Assembly: GCA_031732875.1 (NCBI GenBank) | Contig: JAVMKL010000252.1 | Coordinates: 1-16,646 of the forward strand | Reading direction: 5' to 3' | Length of the DNA stretch: 16,646 bases | DNA from: JAVMKJ01 sp031732875 | GTDB taxonomy: Bacteria > Pseudomonadota > Gammaproteobacteria > Competibacterales > Competibacteraceae | Shown: positions 7,216-14,358 of the stretch, in pieces | Numbering within the stretch: position 1 is the first letter of the stretch | Layout: every line of letters begins with the position of its first letter | The notes under the pieces: generated by a model | The model's input: only the letters and a program-made list of their open reading frames with translations | What the model was told of the DNA's origin: nothing | Database searches by the model: none | Translations under genes and position numbers: made by a program

Positions 7216-8196
7216 TCAGCACTCGAGCGTCGTCACCGGCAGACCGGCACGTTCGGCCAGTTCCGCGAACGGTCCGACGTCGGAACCGGCCTTGCAGCGG
7301 AGCCGGGAATCTTGACGAACGCGCAAACCGGTCAGCACCTTGCAGTCGTGGAAACCCGCCAGCAGTTCCGATATGTCCAGAGCGAAATCGGCGGTGGAAC
7401 GCAGCGTGGTGTCTGCGCCGGTCTGGTCGGTCAGGTGCAGCCGGCGGGGCAGGGCGCCCAGCCGATGGCCCGGCTGGTAAGTCGCGACCACCAGTAACAG
7501 TGGGTCGTGGCCCATCTTGGAATGCGTGTTGAGATTGGCCGTGCCTTGCCATAATGCCTGGAACAGCCATTCGAGATCGGCGTTCGTCATGCGGGTGGCG
7601 CGCGCCGCCGTTTCGTTCGCTACCGCGTAGGCGGCAATCAGCGCGTAAGGCAGAAGCCAACGCTCGGCAAAGGATTTCTTGCTGGATGTGGCGTCACCAG
7701 CATAGGCGGCGTTCTGCTGTACGAAAGTGGGTGACACTCTATGTAGTGATCGGTTAAAAGCGGAAAATTGCACTGGCCCGGTCAGTTGTACCGAATCTTT
7801 ATCCAGTGGTAATGCTGCGCCGAATATCCGGACGTCAATACAACCCTTGATAATCGCTTCCTGAATTACCTGCCGCTTTTCGCCTTTTTTCTTGTCCTTT
7901 GCGGCCAAATCGATGAATTGCTCGGCGCGGTCCTTGCCTTGAGCCAGGAAGCCATCAGGCTTGAATGTGTCGCGGATCAGGATTTCCAGCCCTGCCGCCA
8001 GCCGTTGTTCCGCGTCTGGCTCGCGGGTCAGGAACCAGTCGCGCACGGTGCGCTTGATCCGCACGTCGGTTACGGTGGCCTGTCCGGTTTCCGGGTCGGT
8101 GCGCGGACGGTTTTCGTCCAGCGGGTCGCCGTTGGGGTTGCAGTCCTTGCATTCGTAGAGAAAAAGGATTTCGTGACGGTGATCGAGAATGGTCAT
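7216..8196 (-). CDS. cas7: Cascade backbone subunit Cas7 (type I-B, Csh2-like)
   Basis: Cas7 polymerises along the crRNA and forms the Cascade backbone. The 326-residue product opens with the family signature LYECKDCNPNGDPLDENRPR (about 13-32) followed by VTDVRIKRTVRDW. In Cas7/Csh2 proteins this is the first RRM strand, the NGDP-DENRPR segment and the DVRIKR helix. A Lys-rich loop (AAKDKKKGEKRQV, about 92-104) and the QLTGPVQFSAFNRSLH stretch further match Csh2-type proteins, in which a TGPVQ-like motif precedes the conserved thumb. The ATG is at 8196, 3 nt after the cas8b stop. No truncation is seen. Confidence 0.93.
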   Translation of the reverse strand: MTILDHRHEILFLYECKDCNPNGDPLDENRPRTDPETGQATVTDVRIKRTVRDWFLTREPDAEQRLAAGLEILIRDTFKPDGFLAQGKDRAEQFIDLAAKDKKKGEKRQVIQEAIIKGCIDVRIFGAALPLDKDSVQLTGPVQFSAFNRSLHRVSPTFVQQNAAYAGDATSSKKSFAERWLLPYALIAAYAVANETAARATRMTNADLEWLFQALWQGTANLNTHSKMGHDPLLLVVATYQPGHRLGALPRRLHLTDQTGADTTLRSTADFALDISELLAGFHDCKVLTGLRVRQDSRLRCKAGSDVGPFAELAERAGLPVTTLEC

Positions 8197-8199
8197 GGC

Positions 8200-9951
8200 T
8201 CATTCGCTCGGGTCAGAGGTTTCGGAATCGAGTTTTTGGATGCGGTAGCTCAGGCTGTAGCCGATGGTGAACGCGAAAGTGGCTTCTTCGTCGCTGACGG
8301 CCCAGCGGTCGCCGCAACTGATCCAGGCATTGGCCAGATCGGGATCGAGGGTTTGGATGACGTAGCCCAGTTTGCCGTACTGAGCCAGCTTGCCATGGCC
8401 TTCCCGGTACAACCGGCGCAGGTGGTCGCGGCTTAGCAGGCGGCCCATGAATTTCTTGGTGAACGGGTCGGCGTTGCGTTCCTTGCGCTGGACGCTGGCG
8501 ACCGTCGCGGCGTAGCAGCCCGTCAGAAAAGCGACCGCCAGTTCCGGTTTGCAGAAAAAATTGTGGTGAGCCGCGATGTAGCGCCCATACGGGCTATCGG
8601 GGATGACTTCGGCCATGCGGGAATCCTCCGTGGCGGTTATTTGAATCAATCCGGTGAGCAGGGCATATCGGTACAATCCCCAGGCTTGCCGGGTCTGGTT
8701 GTTCAGGTATTCCGGGTGGGTTTTGCCAGTGGTGACCAGGTTGTCCACGAGACAATGCAGGAAGTGGCTGGTATCCACCGGTCGGTGATCGAACAGCGCC
8801 ACCAGCCATGCCCGGAGGGTATCGGCGCTGGTTTTGCCGCCAGCGCCAGCAAAGTTGCGGAAGGTTTGGGCGGAAATGCGTAATGGCTTGATGCCCTCCG
8901 GTTGTTCGGTGGCGAGATCGTCGGCGGTTTCGATATTTCGGCCAGCTTCATGCAGCTCCTTGATTCGGCTGGGTAGCAGATGCTGCACTTCGGCCTGGAT
9001 ACGCCAGGAAGCCTGCTCTTCCTTGAAAAATACCAGGGCGAAAGCCAGTTGATCGCCGCATCCGGCAAATTCGTCGACTAGCGCCCATTGGTCGGCGAGC
9101 AGGTCGCGCCCCTTGCCGAGTACGAACTGATCGGGATGATTTTCCAGGCTGAGTTTCAGTTCGGCGCGAACTACCGGATTGTTGGCATAGGGCAGGATCA
9201 AATAAGGTTGTCCACCCATGCTGCTCTTGAGTCGTGTGTCGGCAAAATTGAAAGTTTCGGCCAGCGCCAGCGCGCAAGTTTCGCAGACGGGTAGATTGCG
9301 GTGCGCCCGTTCCGTCCGAAAGCCACCGGCGATGCTGCCCGGCTTGTCGAGGTTGTAGCAGGCCAGCACGGAGAAATTGCCGTAGACCGTTACGCTGTTT
9401 CGATCACACACCGCGCAGACTCCAGACCGTTTACCCCCTCTGACGAAGGCTTCCAGAAATTGCGCGACGAGAAAATCCTTGGCTTCTGACCAAGCGTAGA
9501 CCGGCTCCAGATGTGGGCCATCCTTGCGACACCAGTAGACGTAGCCGCGATGATCCTTGCCGTCTACGCCGGCTTGCTTGGAAGCGGTTTCGACCTCGGC
9601 CCAAAATTCGGCCTGCTTTTCTTGAAAGACGGTAATGGTTCGTTGTAGCCAGGAGCGCTGGTCAGCAGTCAGGTTGGGACGTTTGACCAATGCTTGTGCA
9701 GCGCGGCAAAGTCGATCCGCTGTATCACCAGCCAGTTTGCAGCATGGAGTAAGGTCGGTTCCTCTGGGAGGACCGGACCGGTAGACGACACTTTGATCGT
9801 CATAAATCGCCGCTACTCCAGCCCACTCACCGCTAGCGTCGAAGCAGAGTGCCAAGCCTCGGTCATAGGGTGGTTGCATCCCCTCGTTGAGTCGCTGCCA
9901 GGCGGGCCGTTCCGGCAGGCACTGGCTGAATTCGTGCAGACGTTGAAACAT
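8200..9951 (-). CDS. cas8b: Cascade large subunit Cas8b (Csh1/TM1802-like)
   Basis: Cas8b recognises the PAM and stabilises the R-loop in type I-B interference. This is the first gene of the operon. The 583-residue protein has no long motif I can read with certainty. It does have a zinc-finger-like pair, CAVC at 179-182 and CETC at 223-226, in the position expected for Csh1/TM1802-type Cas8b, and the size fits. The linked Csh-type cas7 and cas5 support subtype I-B and argue against I-C (Cas8c) or I-A. The C-terminal ~200 residues are helix-rich, as in other large subunits that carry a fused small-subunit region. That last point is inference. The start is ATG 9951, with a weak GGA-type Shine-Dalgarno. 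Upstream is an AT-rich intergenic region divergent to the SPFH gene. Confidence 0.88.
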   Translation of the reverse strand: MFQRLHEFSQCLPERPAWQRLNEGMQPPYDRGLALCFDASGEWAGVAAIYDDQSVVYRSGPPRGTDLTPCCKLAGDTADRLCRAAQALVKRPNLTADQRSWLQRTITVFQEKQAEFWAEVETASKQAGVDGKDHRGYVYWCRKDGPHLEPVYAWSEAKDFLVAQFLEAFVRGGKRSGVCAVCDRNSVTVYGNFSVLACYNLDKPGSIAGGFRTERAHRNLPVCETCALALAETFNFADTRLKSSMGGQPYLILPYANNPVVRAELKLSLENHPDQFVLGKGRDLLADQWALVDEFAGCGDQLAFALVFFKEEQASWRIQAEVQHLLPSRIKELHEAGRNIETADDLATEQPEGIKPLRISAQTFRNFAGAGGKTSADTLRAWLVALFDHRPVDTSHFLHCLVDNLVTTGKTHPEYLNNQTRQAWGLYRYALLTGLIQITATEDSRMAEVIPDSPYGRYIAAHHNFFCKPELAVAFLTGCYAATVASVQRKERNADPFTKKFMGRLLSRDHLRRLYREGHGKLAQYGKLGYVIQTLDPDLANAWISCGDRWAVSDEEATFAFTIGYSLSYRIQKLDSETSDPSE

Positions 9952-10168
9952 GATCCGTTGCTCTCGCGTTAATTCATTTAATAACCATAGACGTTATTTA
10001 ACTATTAAGCGACATTCGAAACATGAACGACAAGCTTGCCAGTATTGAGACAAACTTGAACGGTATGCCACGGCCTTGTTGATCGGTGTATCCTTTGCTC
10101 GCGCCCGAAATGCAAGGACCGATGCCGGCCCAGATCAATGCTCCCGCCATCCGCCCGGAGAACCCGCC
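9952..10168. promoter_or_regulatory. Divergent intergenic region between cas8b and the SPFH gene
   Basis: This 217-nt gap separates the leftward cas operon from the rightward SPFH gene and must contain promoters for both, unless the cas operon is read from elsewhere. The cas-proximal half (about 9970-10015) is markedly AT-rich, with TTAATA and TATGGT on the minus strand as possible -10 elements, but no hexamer pair is convincing. On the SPFH side a GGAG at about 10157-10160 lies 8 nt before the ATG at 10169. A 20-nt motif at 10089-10108 recurs upstream of the UPF0719 gene. I see no operator or terminator. Confidence 0.4.
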
Positions 10169-11194
10169 ATGCACTTGCCCGCCCTGCCTCGCCCTCAACT
10201 TCGCTTGACAGCGCCCGGCTGGTTGAGGAAGCCGATCATCCCCATCGTCATCCTGGCCGGGCTGCTGGTCTGGCTCGGCCTGTTCGTGGTCGAACCCACC
10301 GAGATGGCCGGCGTGCGTCGCTTCGGCGAGGTCACCACCCGCGAACCGTACGGTCCCGGCATACATCTGAAATGGCCACTGATCGACCAGGTGGATCGCT
10401 TGCAGGTGTCGCTCGACATCCTGCAAGTGCAGAACCTGACCATGTACACCGTGGACAACCAGTGGGTGAAAATCTCGGTCGGCATGACCTACCGGATTCC
10501 CCCGTCGGCGGTGTTCCGCCTGCTCTACCAGGTGGGACGCTCGGGCAGCTTCGGCATTCGCGAAAACGTGGAACCGATCATCGCCGACCGGGCGATGCGG
10601 GTGTTCGCCCGCCGCAACACCATCAAGATTTCCGAGGAGCGCGAGGTCATCGCCAACGAAATCCGTCAGGCGGTGAGCACTCGGCTGGCGGAACTGTTCG
10701 GCCTGGAGGTGATCGACCTGCAAATCGCCAAGATCGAATACAGCCCCACCTTCGTGGCCAGCGTCGAAGCGGCGGTGAAGGCCAAGAACGACGCCGTGGC
10801 GGCCGAGAACACGGTCAACCGCATCCGCTTCGAGGCCGAGCAGGTGCGGGTGCGCGCCCAGGGCGAGGCCGACGCGGTAGCGATCCAGGCGGAAGGGCAG
10901 AAACGATCGGCGGTCATCCGCGCCCAAGGCGAAGCGGAGGCGGTGCGGGTCGTCGGCGAGGCGCAGGCCGCCAGCCTGCAAGCGCGCGGCGCGGCGGTTG
11001 CCGCCTATCCGGCCATCGTGCAACTGGTGGCGGCGGATCGCTGGAACGGGGTGTTGCCGCTGACGGTGTTGGGCGAGCACGGCGCCGTGCCCTTCCTCAA
11101 TTTCAATCCGTCAGCACCAGCGCCAGCGCCAGCGGTGAAGCCGCCCGCGCCCGGTCCGGCGGCTCTGGCGCCGGGGGCCGATAAGGCTCAATAA
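10169..11194 (+). CDS. SPFH/Band 7 (prohibitin/stomatin-like) membrane protein
   Basis: SPFH proteins assemble into ring or cage scaffolds on membranes and often organise proteases or lipid domains. I choose ATG 10169 (341 residues, MHLPALPRPQLRL), because GGAG lies 8 nt upstream; an ATG at 10076 has no such site. One transmembrane helix lies at about residues 22-42 (PIIPIVILAGLLVWLGLFVV). A Band 7 domain follows (about 45-220), with GVRRFGEVTTREPYGPGIHL and MTYRIPPSAVFRLLYQVG. An Ala/Glu-rich coiled coil (about 220-290) holds repeated AQGEA units, and the tail is Pro/Ala-rich. It resembles HflK and prohibitin-type members, but no HflC partner follows, so I give no symbol. It is transcribed away from the cas operon and shows no functional link to it. 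Confidence 0.9.
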   Translation: MHLPALPRPQLRLTAPGWLRKPIIPIVILAGLLVWLGLFVVEPTEMAGVRRFGEVTTREPYGPGIHLKWPLIDQVDRLQVSLDILQVQNLTMYTVDNQWVKISVGMTYRIPPSAVFRLLYQVGRSGSFGIRENVEPIIADRAMRVFARRNTIKISEEREVIANEIRQAVSTRLAELFGLEVIDLQIAKIEYSPTFVASVEAAVKAKNDAVAAENTVNRIRFEAEQVRVRAQGEADAVAIQAEGQKRSAVIRAQGEAEAVRVVGEAQAASLQARGAAVAAYPAIVQLVAADRWNGVLPLTVLGEHGAVPFLNFNPSAPAPAPAVKPPAPGPAALAPGADKAQ

Positions 11195-11295
11195 TGCTCG
11201 AAACGTCCCCGCGAACCCGCTCCAGTTGAAAGGGTCGCATCCATGGCGGGAGTCGCCGGAAATCGCGAATACCAATCCGCCATCTCGATTATTGA

Positions 11296-11913
11296 ATGTA
11301 TAAAGGCGAGCGTTTCAACAGCATCAGCCACCTCGTCGGCGCGGTGGCGGCCCTGGTGGGGCTGGTGATCGTGGTGGTGGTGGCCGCGCGGCAGGGCGAT
11401 CCCTGGAAGATCGTCAGCTTCAGCGTCTACGGAGCCACCCTGTTTTCGCTGTACACCATTTCCACGCTCTATCACAGCCTGCGGGGAAGGGCGAAGCGGA
11501 TTTTCCGCAAGCTGGATCACCTGTCGATCTACTTCCTGATCGCCGGCACCTACACCCCCTTTACCCTGGTCACGCTGCGCGGCGCCTGGGGGTGGACGAT
11601 CTTCGGCATCATCTGGGGGCTGGCCTTGGTCGGGATCGGGCTGGAAGCGCTGCCCCAAAAGGGAAATCGCGTCCTGTCGGTGGTGGTTTACATGCTGATG
11701 GGCTGGCTGGTCCTGGTGGCGCTTGAGCCCCTTTTGCAAGCCCTGCCGCCGGCGGGTTTCATCTGGCTGCTCTTGGGCGGGATCTGCTATACCGGCGGCC
11801 TGGCATTTTACATGTTCGACGAGAAGGTTCGCCATTTCCACGGCGTCTGGCACCTGTTCGTGCTGGCCGGCAGCATCAGCCATTATGTGACCATCCTGTT
11901 CTACGTGGCCTGA
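11296..11913 (+). CDS. trhA: TrhA/hemolysin III family (PAQR) membrane protein
   Basis: This is a seven-helix inner-membrane protein of the PAQR/HlyIII superfamily. The E. coli member (YqfA/TrhA) is linked to membrane energy homeostasis, and related eukaryotic proteins are receptors or hydrolases. The 205 residues begin MYKGERFNSISHLVGAVAAL, the usual bacterial start. The conserved metal-site pattern is present: Ser and His in STLYHSL, Asp and His in KLDHLSIYFLIAGTYTPF, and the C-terminal HGVWHLFVLAGSISHY. Hydrophobic segments are evenly spaced along the whole length. No Shine-Dalgarno is visible before the ATG, but the N-terminal match supports it. The gene is complete, with a hairpin just downstream. 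Confidence 0.92.
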   Translation: MYKGERFNSISHLVGAVAALVGLVIVVVVAARQGDPWKIVSFSVYGATLFSLYTISTLYHSLRGRAKRIFRKLDHLSIYFLIAGTYTPFTLVTLRGAWGWTIFGIIWGLALVGIGLEALPQKGNRVLSVVVYMLMGWLVLVALEPLLQALPPAGFIWLLLGGICYTGGLAFYMFDEKVRHFHGVWHLFVLAGSISHYVTILFYVA

Positions 11914-11937
11914 GTGACTCCCCGGGAACGATGCCGG

Positions 11938-11957
11938 ACCGCTTGCCGGGAAGCGGT
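11938..11957 (+). terminator. Possible terminator hairpin after trhA
   Basis: ACCGCTT (11938-11944) and AAGCGGT (11951-11957) form a perfect 7-bp stem around a 6-nt loop, 24 nt after the trhA stop. Only two Ts follow the stem, so this is a weak intrinsic terminator at best. It could instead be a palindromic site for the UPF0719 gene promoter just downstream. Confidence 0.35.
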
Positions 11958-12006
11958 TTGGGCTATCCTTTGCCCGTGCCCGATCGAACATTAGGAAGCT
12001 TCCACG

Positions 12007-12411
12007 ATGCTGATCCAATCCCTGGCCGGTTTGCCGTCGTTCCTGCTCTACTTCGCCACCGCCATCGGCCTGCTGCTTCTGTTCCTGCTGGCCTATGTCT
12101 TTATCACGCCCTACCGCGAAATCACCCTGATCCGCGAGGGCAACGCGGCGGCGGCGGCCAGCCTGAGCGGCGCCCTGCTCGGGTTCGTGCTGCCGTTGGC
12201 CAGCGCCATCGCCCACAGCGTCAGCCTGCCCGACATGGCGATTTGGGGCCTGATCGCCCTGGTCATCCAGTTGCTGGTCTATCTGGCGGCGCGGCTGCTG
12301 CTGCCCGATCTCGCCCGCGACATCCCCGCCGGCAAGGTGGCGACCGGCGTGTTCCTCGGCGCCCTGTCGCTGGCCATCGGTGTCGTCAACGCCGCCTGCA
12401 TGACCTATTGA
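12007..12411 (+). CDS. UPF0719/DUF350 inner-membrane protein
   Basis: A 134-residue, strongly hydrophobic protein with about four transmembrane helices (approximately 12-34, 49-70, 75-98 and 110-131). The pattern FITPYREITLIREGN after the first helix, then ALLGFVLPLASAIAHSVSLP, is typical of UPF0719/DUF350 (YjfL-type) proteins. These are membrane proteins of unknown molecular role, often found next to stress or phage-shock-type genes. A GGAAG lies 8 nt upstream of the ATG. The gene appears complete. It sits 93 nt after trhA in the same direction and may have its own promoter. Confidence 0.85.
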   Translation: MLIQSLAGLPSFLLYFATAIGLLLLFLLAYVFITPYREITLIREGNAAAAASLSGALLGFVLPLASAIAHSVSLPDMAIWGLIALVIQLLVYLAARLLLPDLARDIPAGKVATGVFLGALSLAIGVVNAACMTY

Positions 12412-12472
12412 ACGGAGACGCGCTAGCGAGCTGCTCAATAGTTTTGACAGGCTAAGGGGGAGAGAAGCAGGG

Positions 12473-12757
12473 CTAACGCATGAAATTGATCTTAAGGAAT
12501 TGCTGTATGTAGCCGTCATTCCAGCTCGTAGACTGGCTTTGGTGGAACGGTCCCGAGCGACCAGGTTGATGGCGATCTTGCGCGGCAGAGCGAAGTGGCG
12601 CACGGCGGTGGGATCGCGAATCCGGCCGTCATCCTCTCGGAACGTCACGTCCAGCACCCAGTGCAGACGGTTTTTGATGGATCAATGACGACGGATGGCG
12701 TGCGCCAGGATCGAGGGATCGCCCGCCGAGCTGGAGAGGAAGTAACGAATTTCGGCC
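12473..12757 (-). pseudogene. ISAs1-family transposase remnant (C-terminal part)
   Basis: Minus-strand translation gives EIRYFLSS, then HAIRRH followed by TGA, then SIKNRLHWVLDVTFREDDGR and HFALPRKIAINLVARDRSTK. This is the C-terminal DDE region of ISAs1 (H-repeat-associated) transposases. The stop replaces the tryptophan of the usual HWxIEN motif, and the expected catalytic Glu is Lys (IKN in place of IEN). After KASLRA the frame shifts, and WNDGYIQQFLKINFMR then ends at TAG 12475-12473, matching the family C-terminus. The N-terminal two thirds are missing. The break coincides with the broken 5' end of the recombinase at 12755. Dead remnant. I could not define the element's terminal repeat in 12412-12472, where nothing else is visible. 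Confidence 0.85.
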
Positions 12758-13180
12758 GCGACTTCGGCTCGGATTTCCGAGGCGCTGGGCCTGAAAGTGC
12801 AGGACGTGCGGTTGCAGGACGGCGCCGCCAAGTCGGTGCGCGTCATCGGCAAGGGCAACAAAGAACGGCTGGTGCCGCTGCCGGCCTCGTTCGCCCAAGT
12901 GTTCGGGTTCTGGTTGAAGGACCGGCCCAGAGGCGAAGCCGTGTTCGCCCGCGCGGCGGGCCAGAAGCCGGTGTCCTCGCAGGCGGCCCGCGCCTACCTG
13001 CGCGGGATGCTGAAAAAGACGGGGATCGACAAGAAGATTTCACCGCATAAGCTGCGCCACACCTACGCTACCAAGCTGGTGGACATCAAGGCCCTGCTCG
13101 GCCACGAGAGCATCGCCACCACCCAGATTTACACCCACGTCGGGCAGGAGCGGATGGAAAAGGTGGTGGGGAGGTTGTGA
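12755..13180 (+). pseudogene. Truncated tyrosine recombinase (integrase catalytic domain)
   Basis: Only the catalytic half of a phage/Xer-type integrase remains. The frame can be followed back to 12755, where ATSARISEALGL holds the first catalytic Arg (codon 12770-12772), upstream of the GTG at 12797 that an ORF caller would use. Downstream are GKGNKERLVPLP (beta-strand Lys), HKLRHTYAT (His-x-x-Arg), LLGHESIATTQ (second His) and IYTHV (Tyr nucleophile). The SAM-like N-terminal DNA-binding domain is absent, and an in-frame TAA lies at 12743. The stretch between HTYAT and LLGHES is about 8-9 residues shorter than in typical members, which usually have a LLxxGxDLRxIQxLLGH spacing. The protein is therefore doubly damaged. 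It ends 6 nt from the convergent tetR gene. Confidence 0.85.
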
Positions 13181-13186
13181 GTCCCT

Positions 13187-13801
13187 TCACTCAACGGCGG
13201 TAGAGGTCGAATCCTGCAACGCGGCGCGGACTAACGCTCGCACCGCCCAGCTTTTGACTGTCCGCGCGGTATCAGAATCAATACCCAGGACATCGCGGAA
13301 AACAATCATCGACTCTATTCCAAAGATCAGCGCCAACGCGGCGCAGAGCCGTTCGTAATCCGCTTCGGGAAGACGACGGCGCACCGGAGCCAATGCGGCT
13401 TCGATCAACGGTAATCGACGGTTTTGTCGAGCTGGTATCGAATCGTCCGTCAGATCACGACGAATCGAGTTGGCCAACATAATCCGTAGCTGCGCCTCGT
13501 TCTGGTAGACCATCGCGTGCAAGGACGCCTCGGCCCGGTCTATCCGTTCTTCCACATCGTCAGAAGGATCATTGGCAAAGAGTTCCGACGGGTCGGCGAT
13601 CGCCGCGTCCAGCGGCGCCTCCACCAATAACGCCTCAATCTTTGGAAAGTGACGATACGCCGTAGCACGCGATACCAGGGCCTCCTCCGCCACTTCATCC
13701 ATCGTGGGGGTGCGGCCCTGTTTCATCAACCGGCTGGCGGCCGACAACAGATCCTTGCGCGTGCGCAACTCTTGGTTGCTCGGCCTGCGTGGACGGCTCA
13801 T
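13187..13801 (-). CDS. TetR/AcrR-family transcriptional regulator
   Basis: A 204-residue regulator with an N-terminal helix-turn-helix. TRKDLLSAASRLMKQGRTP (about 13-31) is followed by TMDEVAEEALVSRATAYRHF (about 33-52), where the recognition helix ends in the family's typical YRHF. The rest is an all-helical ligand/dimer domain with no recognisable ligand signature. The ATG at 13801 overlaps the stop of the SnoaL-like gene as ATGA, so both are made from one transcript. TetR proteins commonly repress their own operon. The nested inverted repeats at 14244-14301 upstream of the first gene are the obvious candidate operator. The gene is complete. Confidence 0.92.
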   Translation of the reverse strand: MSRPRRPSNQELRTRKDLLSAASRLMKQGRTPTMDEVAEEALVSRATAYRHFPKIEALLVEAPLDAAIADPSELFANDPSDDVEERIDRAEASLHAMVYQNEAQLRIMLANSIRRDLTDDSIPARQNRRLPLIEAALAPVRRRLPEADYERLCAALALIFGIESMIVFRDVLGIDSDTARTVKSWAVRALVRAALQDSTSTAVE

Positions 13802-14223
13802 GGTTCTTGCGGAAGTTGCTGGAGGATCGCTGCCAGATCGATCCAGACTTGCTCTTTTTGAATCTGCCCAGTTTCCGTGAACTCCAACACATGCAGCAGG
13901 CGGAAATCGAGGGGTCGCCCGCGACCTTCGAGGCCAAAGGGACGCCCCGGCGCTTGACCCTGCCAGCGTGATTCATCGATCAGGAAACCATCGCCGTACA
14001 ACCGCCGCAAGAGGGTCACCTGATTTCCGGAGAGATCCGCAAACAACGTCTTATAGAAATTCCGCGCCGCTTCACGGCCATGGCTGGGGCCATCAGGCCA
14101 ACCCACGACATCGTGGGTCGCATCCGGGGCTAAAGTCGCAAGAACGCCTTCGATATCGTCATGGTGCTCGTAAGCAAAATGCTCGTCGATTTTCTGGTCC
14201 ATCTGTTGGGGTGTTAGTGGCAT
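13798..14223 (-). CDS. SnoaL-like / NTF2-fold protein
   Basis: A 141-residue protein of the NTF2-like (SnoaL polyketide cyclase-like) superfamily: MDQKIDEHFAYEHHDDIEGV, then TLAPDATHDVVGWPDG, then SHGREAARNFYKTLFADLSG. The arrangement of an N-terminal helix, a cone of strands and a closing LHVLEFTETGQIQKEQVWID is typical. Such proteins bind or isomerise small hydrophobic molecules, but many are uncharacterised and the substrate cannot be read here. The start ATG 14223 has a strong GGGAGG (14237-14232) 8 nt upstream and a promoter at 14286-14258. Co-transcription with the TetR gene suggests that its expression is controlled by that regulator, possibly in response to its own substrate. Confidence 0.85.
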   Translation of the reverse strand: MPLTPQQMDQKIDEHFAYEHHDDIEGVLATLAPDATHDVVGWPDGPSHGREAARNFYKTLFADLSGNQVTLLRRLYGDGFLIDESRWQGQAPGRPFGLEGRGRPLDFRLLHVLEFTETGQIQKEQVWIDLAAILQQLPQEP

Positions 14224-14243
14224 GGTTATAACCTCCCGGTGAG

Positions 14244-14301
14244 TTTGATATAAAGGTATCTTAATAAGATTTAAGTCTCATTTCAAGACTTTTATATCAA
14301 A
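14244..14301. repeat. Nested inverted repeats, candidate TetR operator
   Basis: Three inverted repeats share this region. The outer pair, TTTGATATAAA (14244-14254) and TTTATATCAAA (14291-14301), is perfect over 11 bp. Inside it are ATCTTA-A-TAAGAT (14258-14270) over the -10 and AAGTCT with AGACTT (14273-14278 and 14286-14291) over the -35. The two inner centres, 14264 and 14282, are placed nearly symmetrically around the outer centre at about 14272.5. The pattern suits one or more regulator dimers binding cooperatively across the promoter. Confidence 0.6.
14258..14286 (-). promoter_or_regulatory. Sigma70-type promoter of the SnoaL-tetR operon
   Basis: On the minus strand TTGAAA (14286-14281) and TAAGAT (14263-14258) are separated by 17 nt. 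These match 5 of 6 and 4 of 6 consensus bases at optimal spacing. The Shine-Dalgarno GGGAGG and ATG follow about 21 and 35 nt downstream of the -10. Both hexamers lie within palindromes, so a repressor bound there would block RNA polymerase. Confidence 0.65.
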
Positions 14302-14358
14302 ACAGGCCAATCAATTCCTTCACACCCTCGATAACGCGGTTCACAGGAACCGGGCAAG

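Noticed and set aside
9998..11080. A 360-residue minus-strand ORF opposite the SPFH gene
   Set aside because: Its composition is His/Gln/Arg/Gly-rich with no domain, and the plus-strand frame is a clear Band 7 protein. High GC makes long antisense frames common.
11188..12657. A 489-residue minus-strand ORF
   Set aside because: Only its first ~60 residues are meaningful (ISAs1 remnant). The rest is antisense to trhA and the UPF0719 gene.
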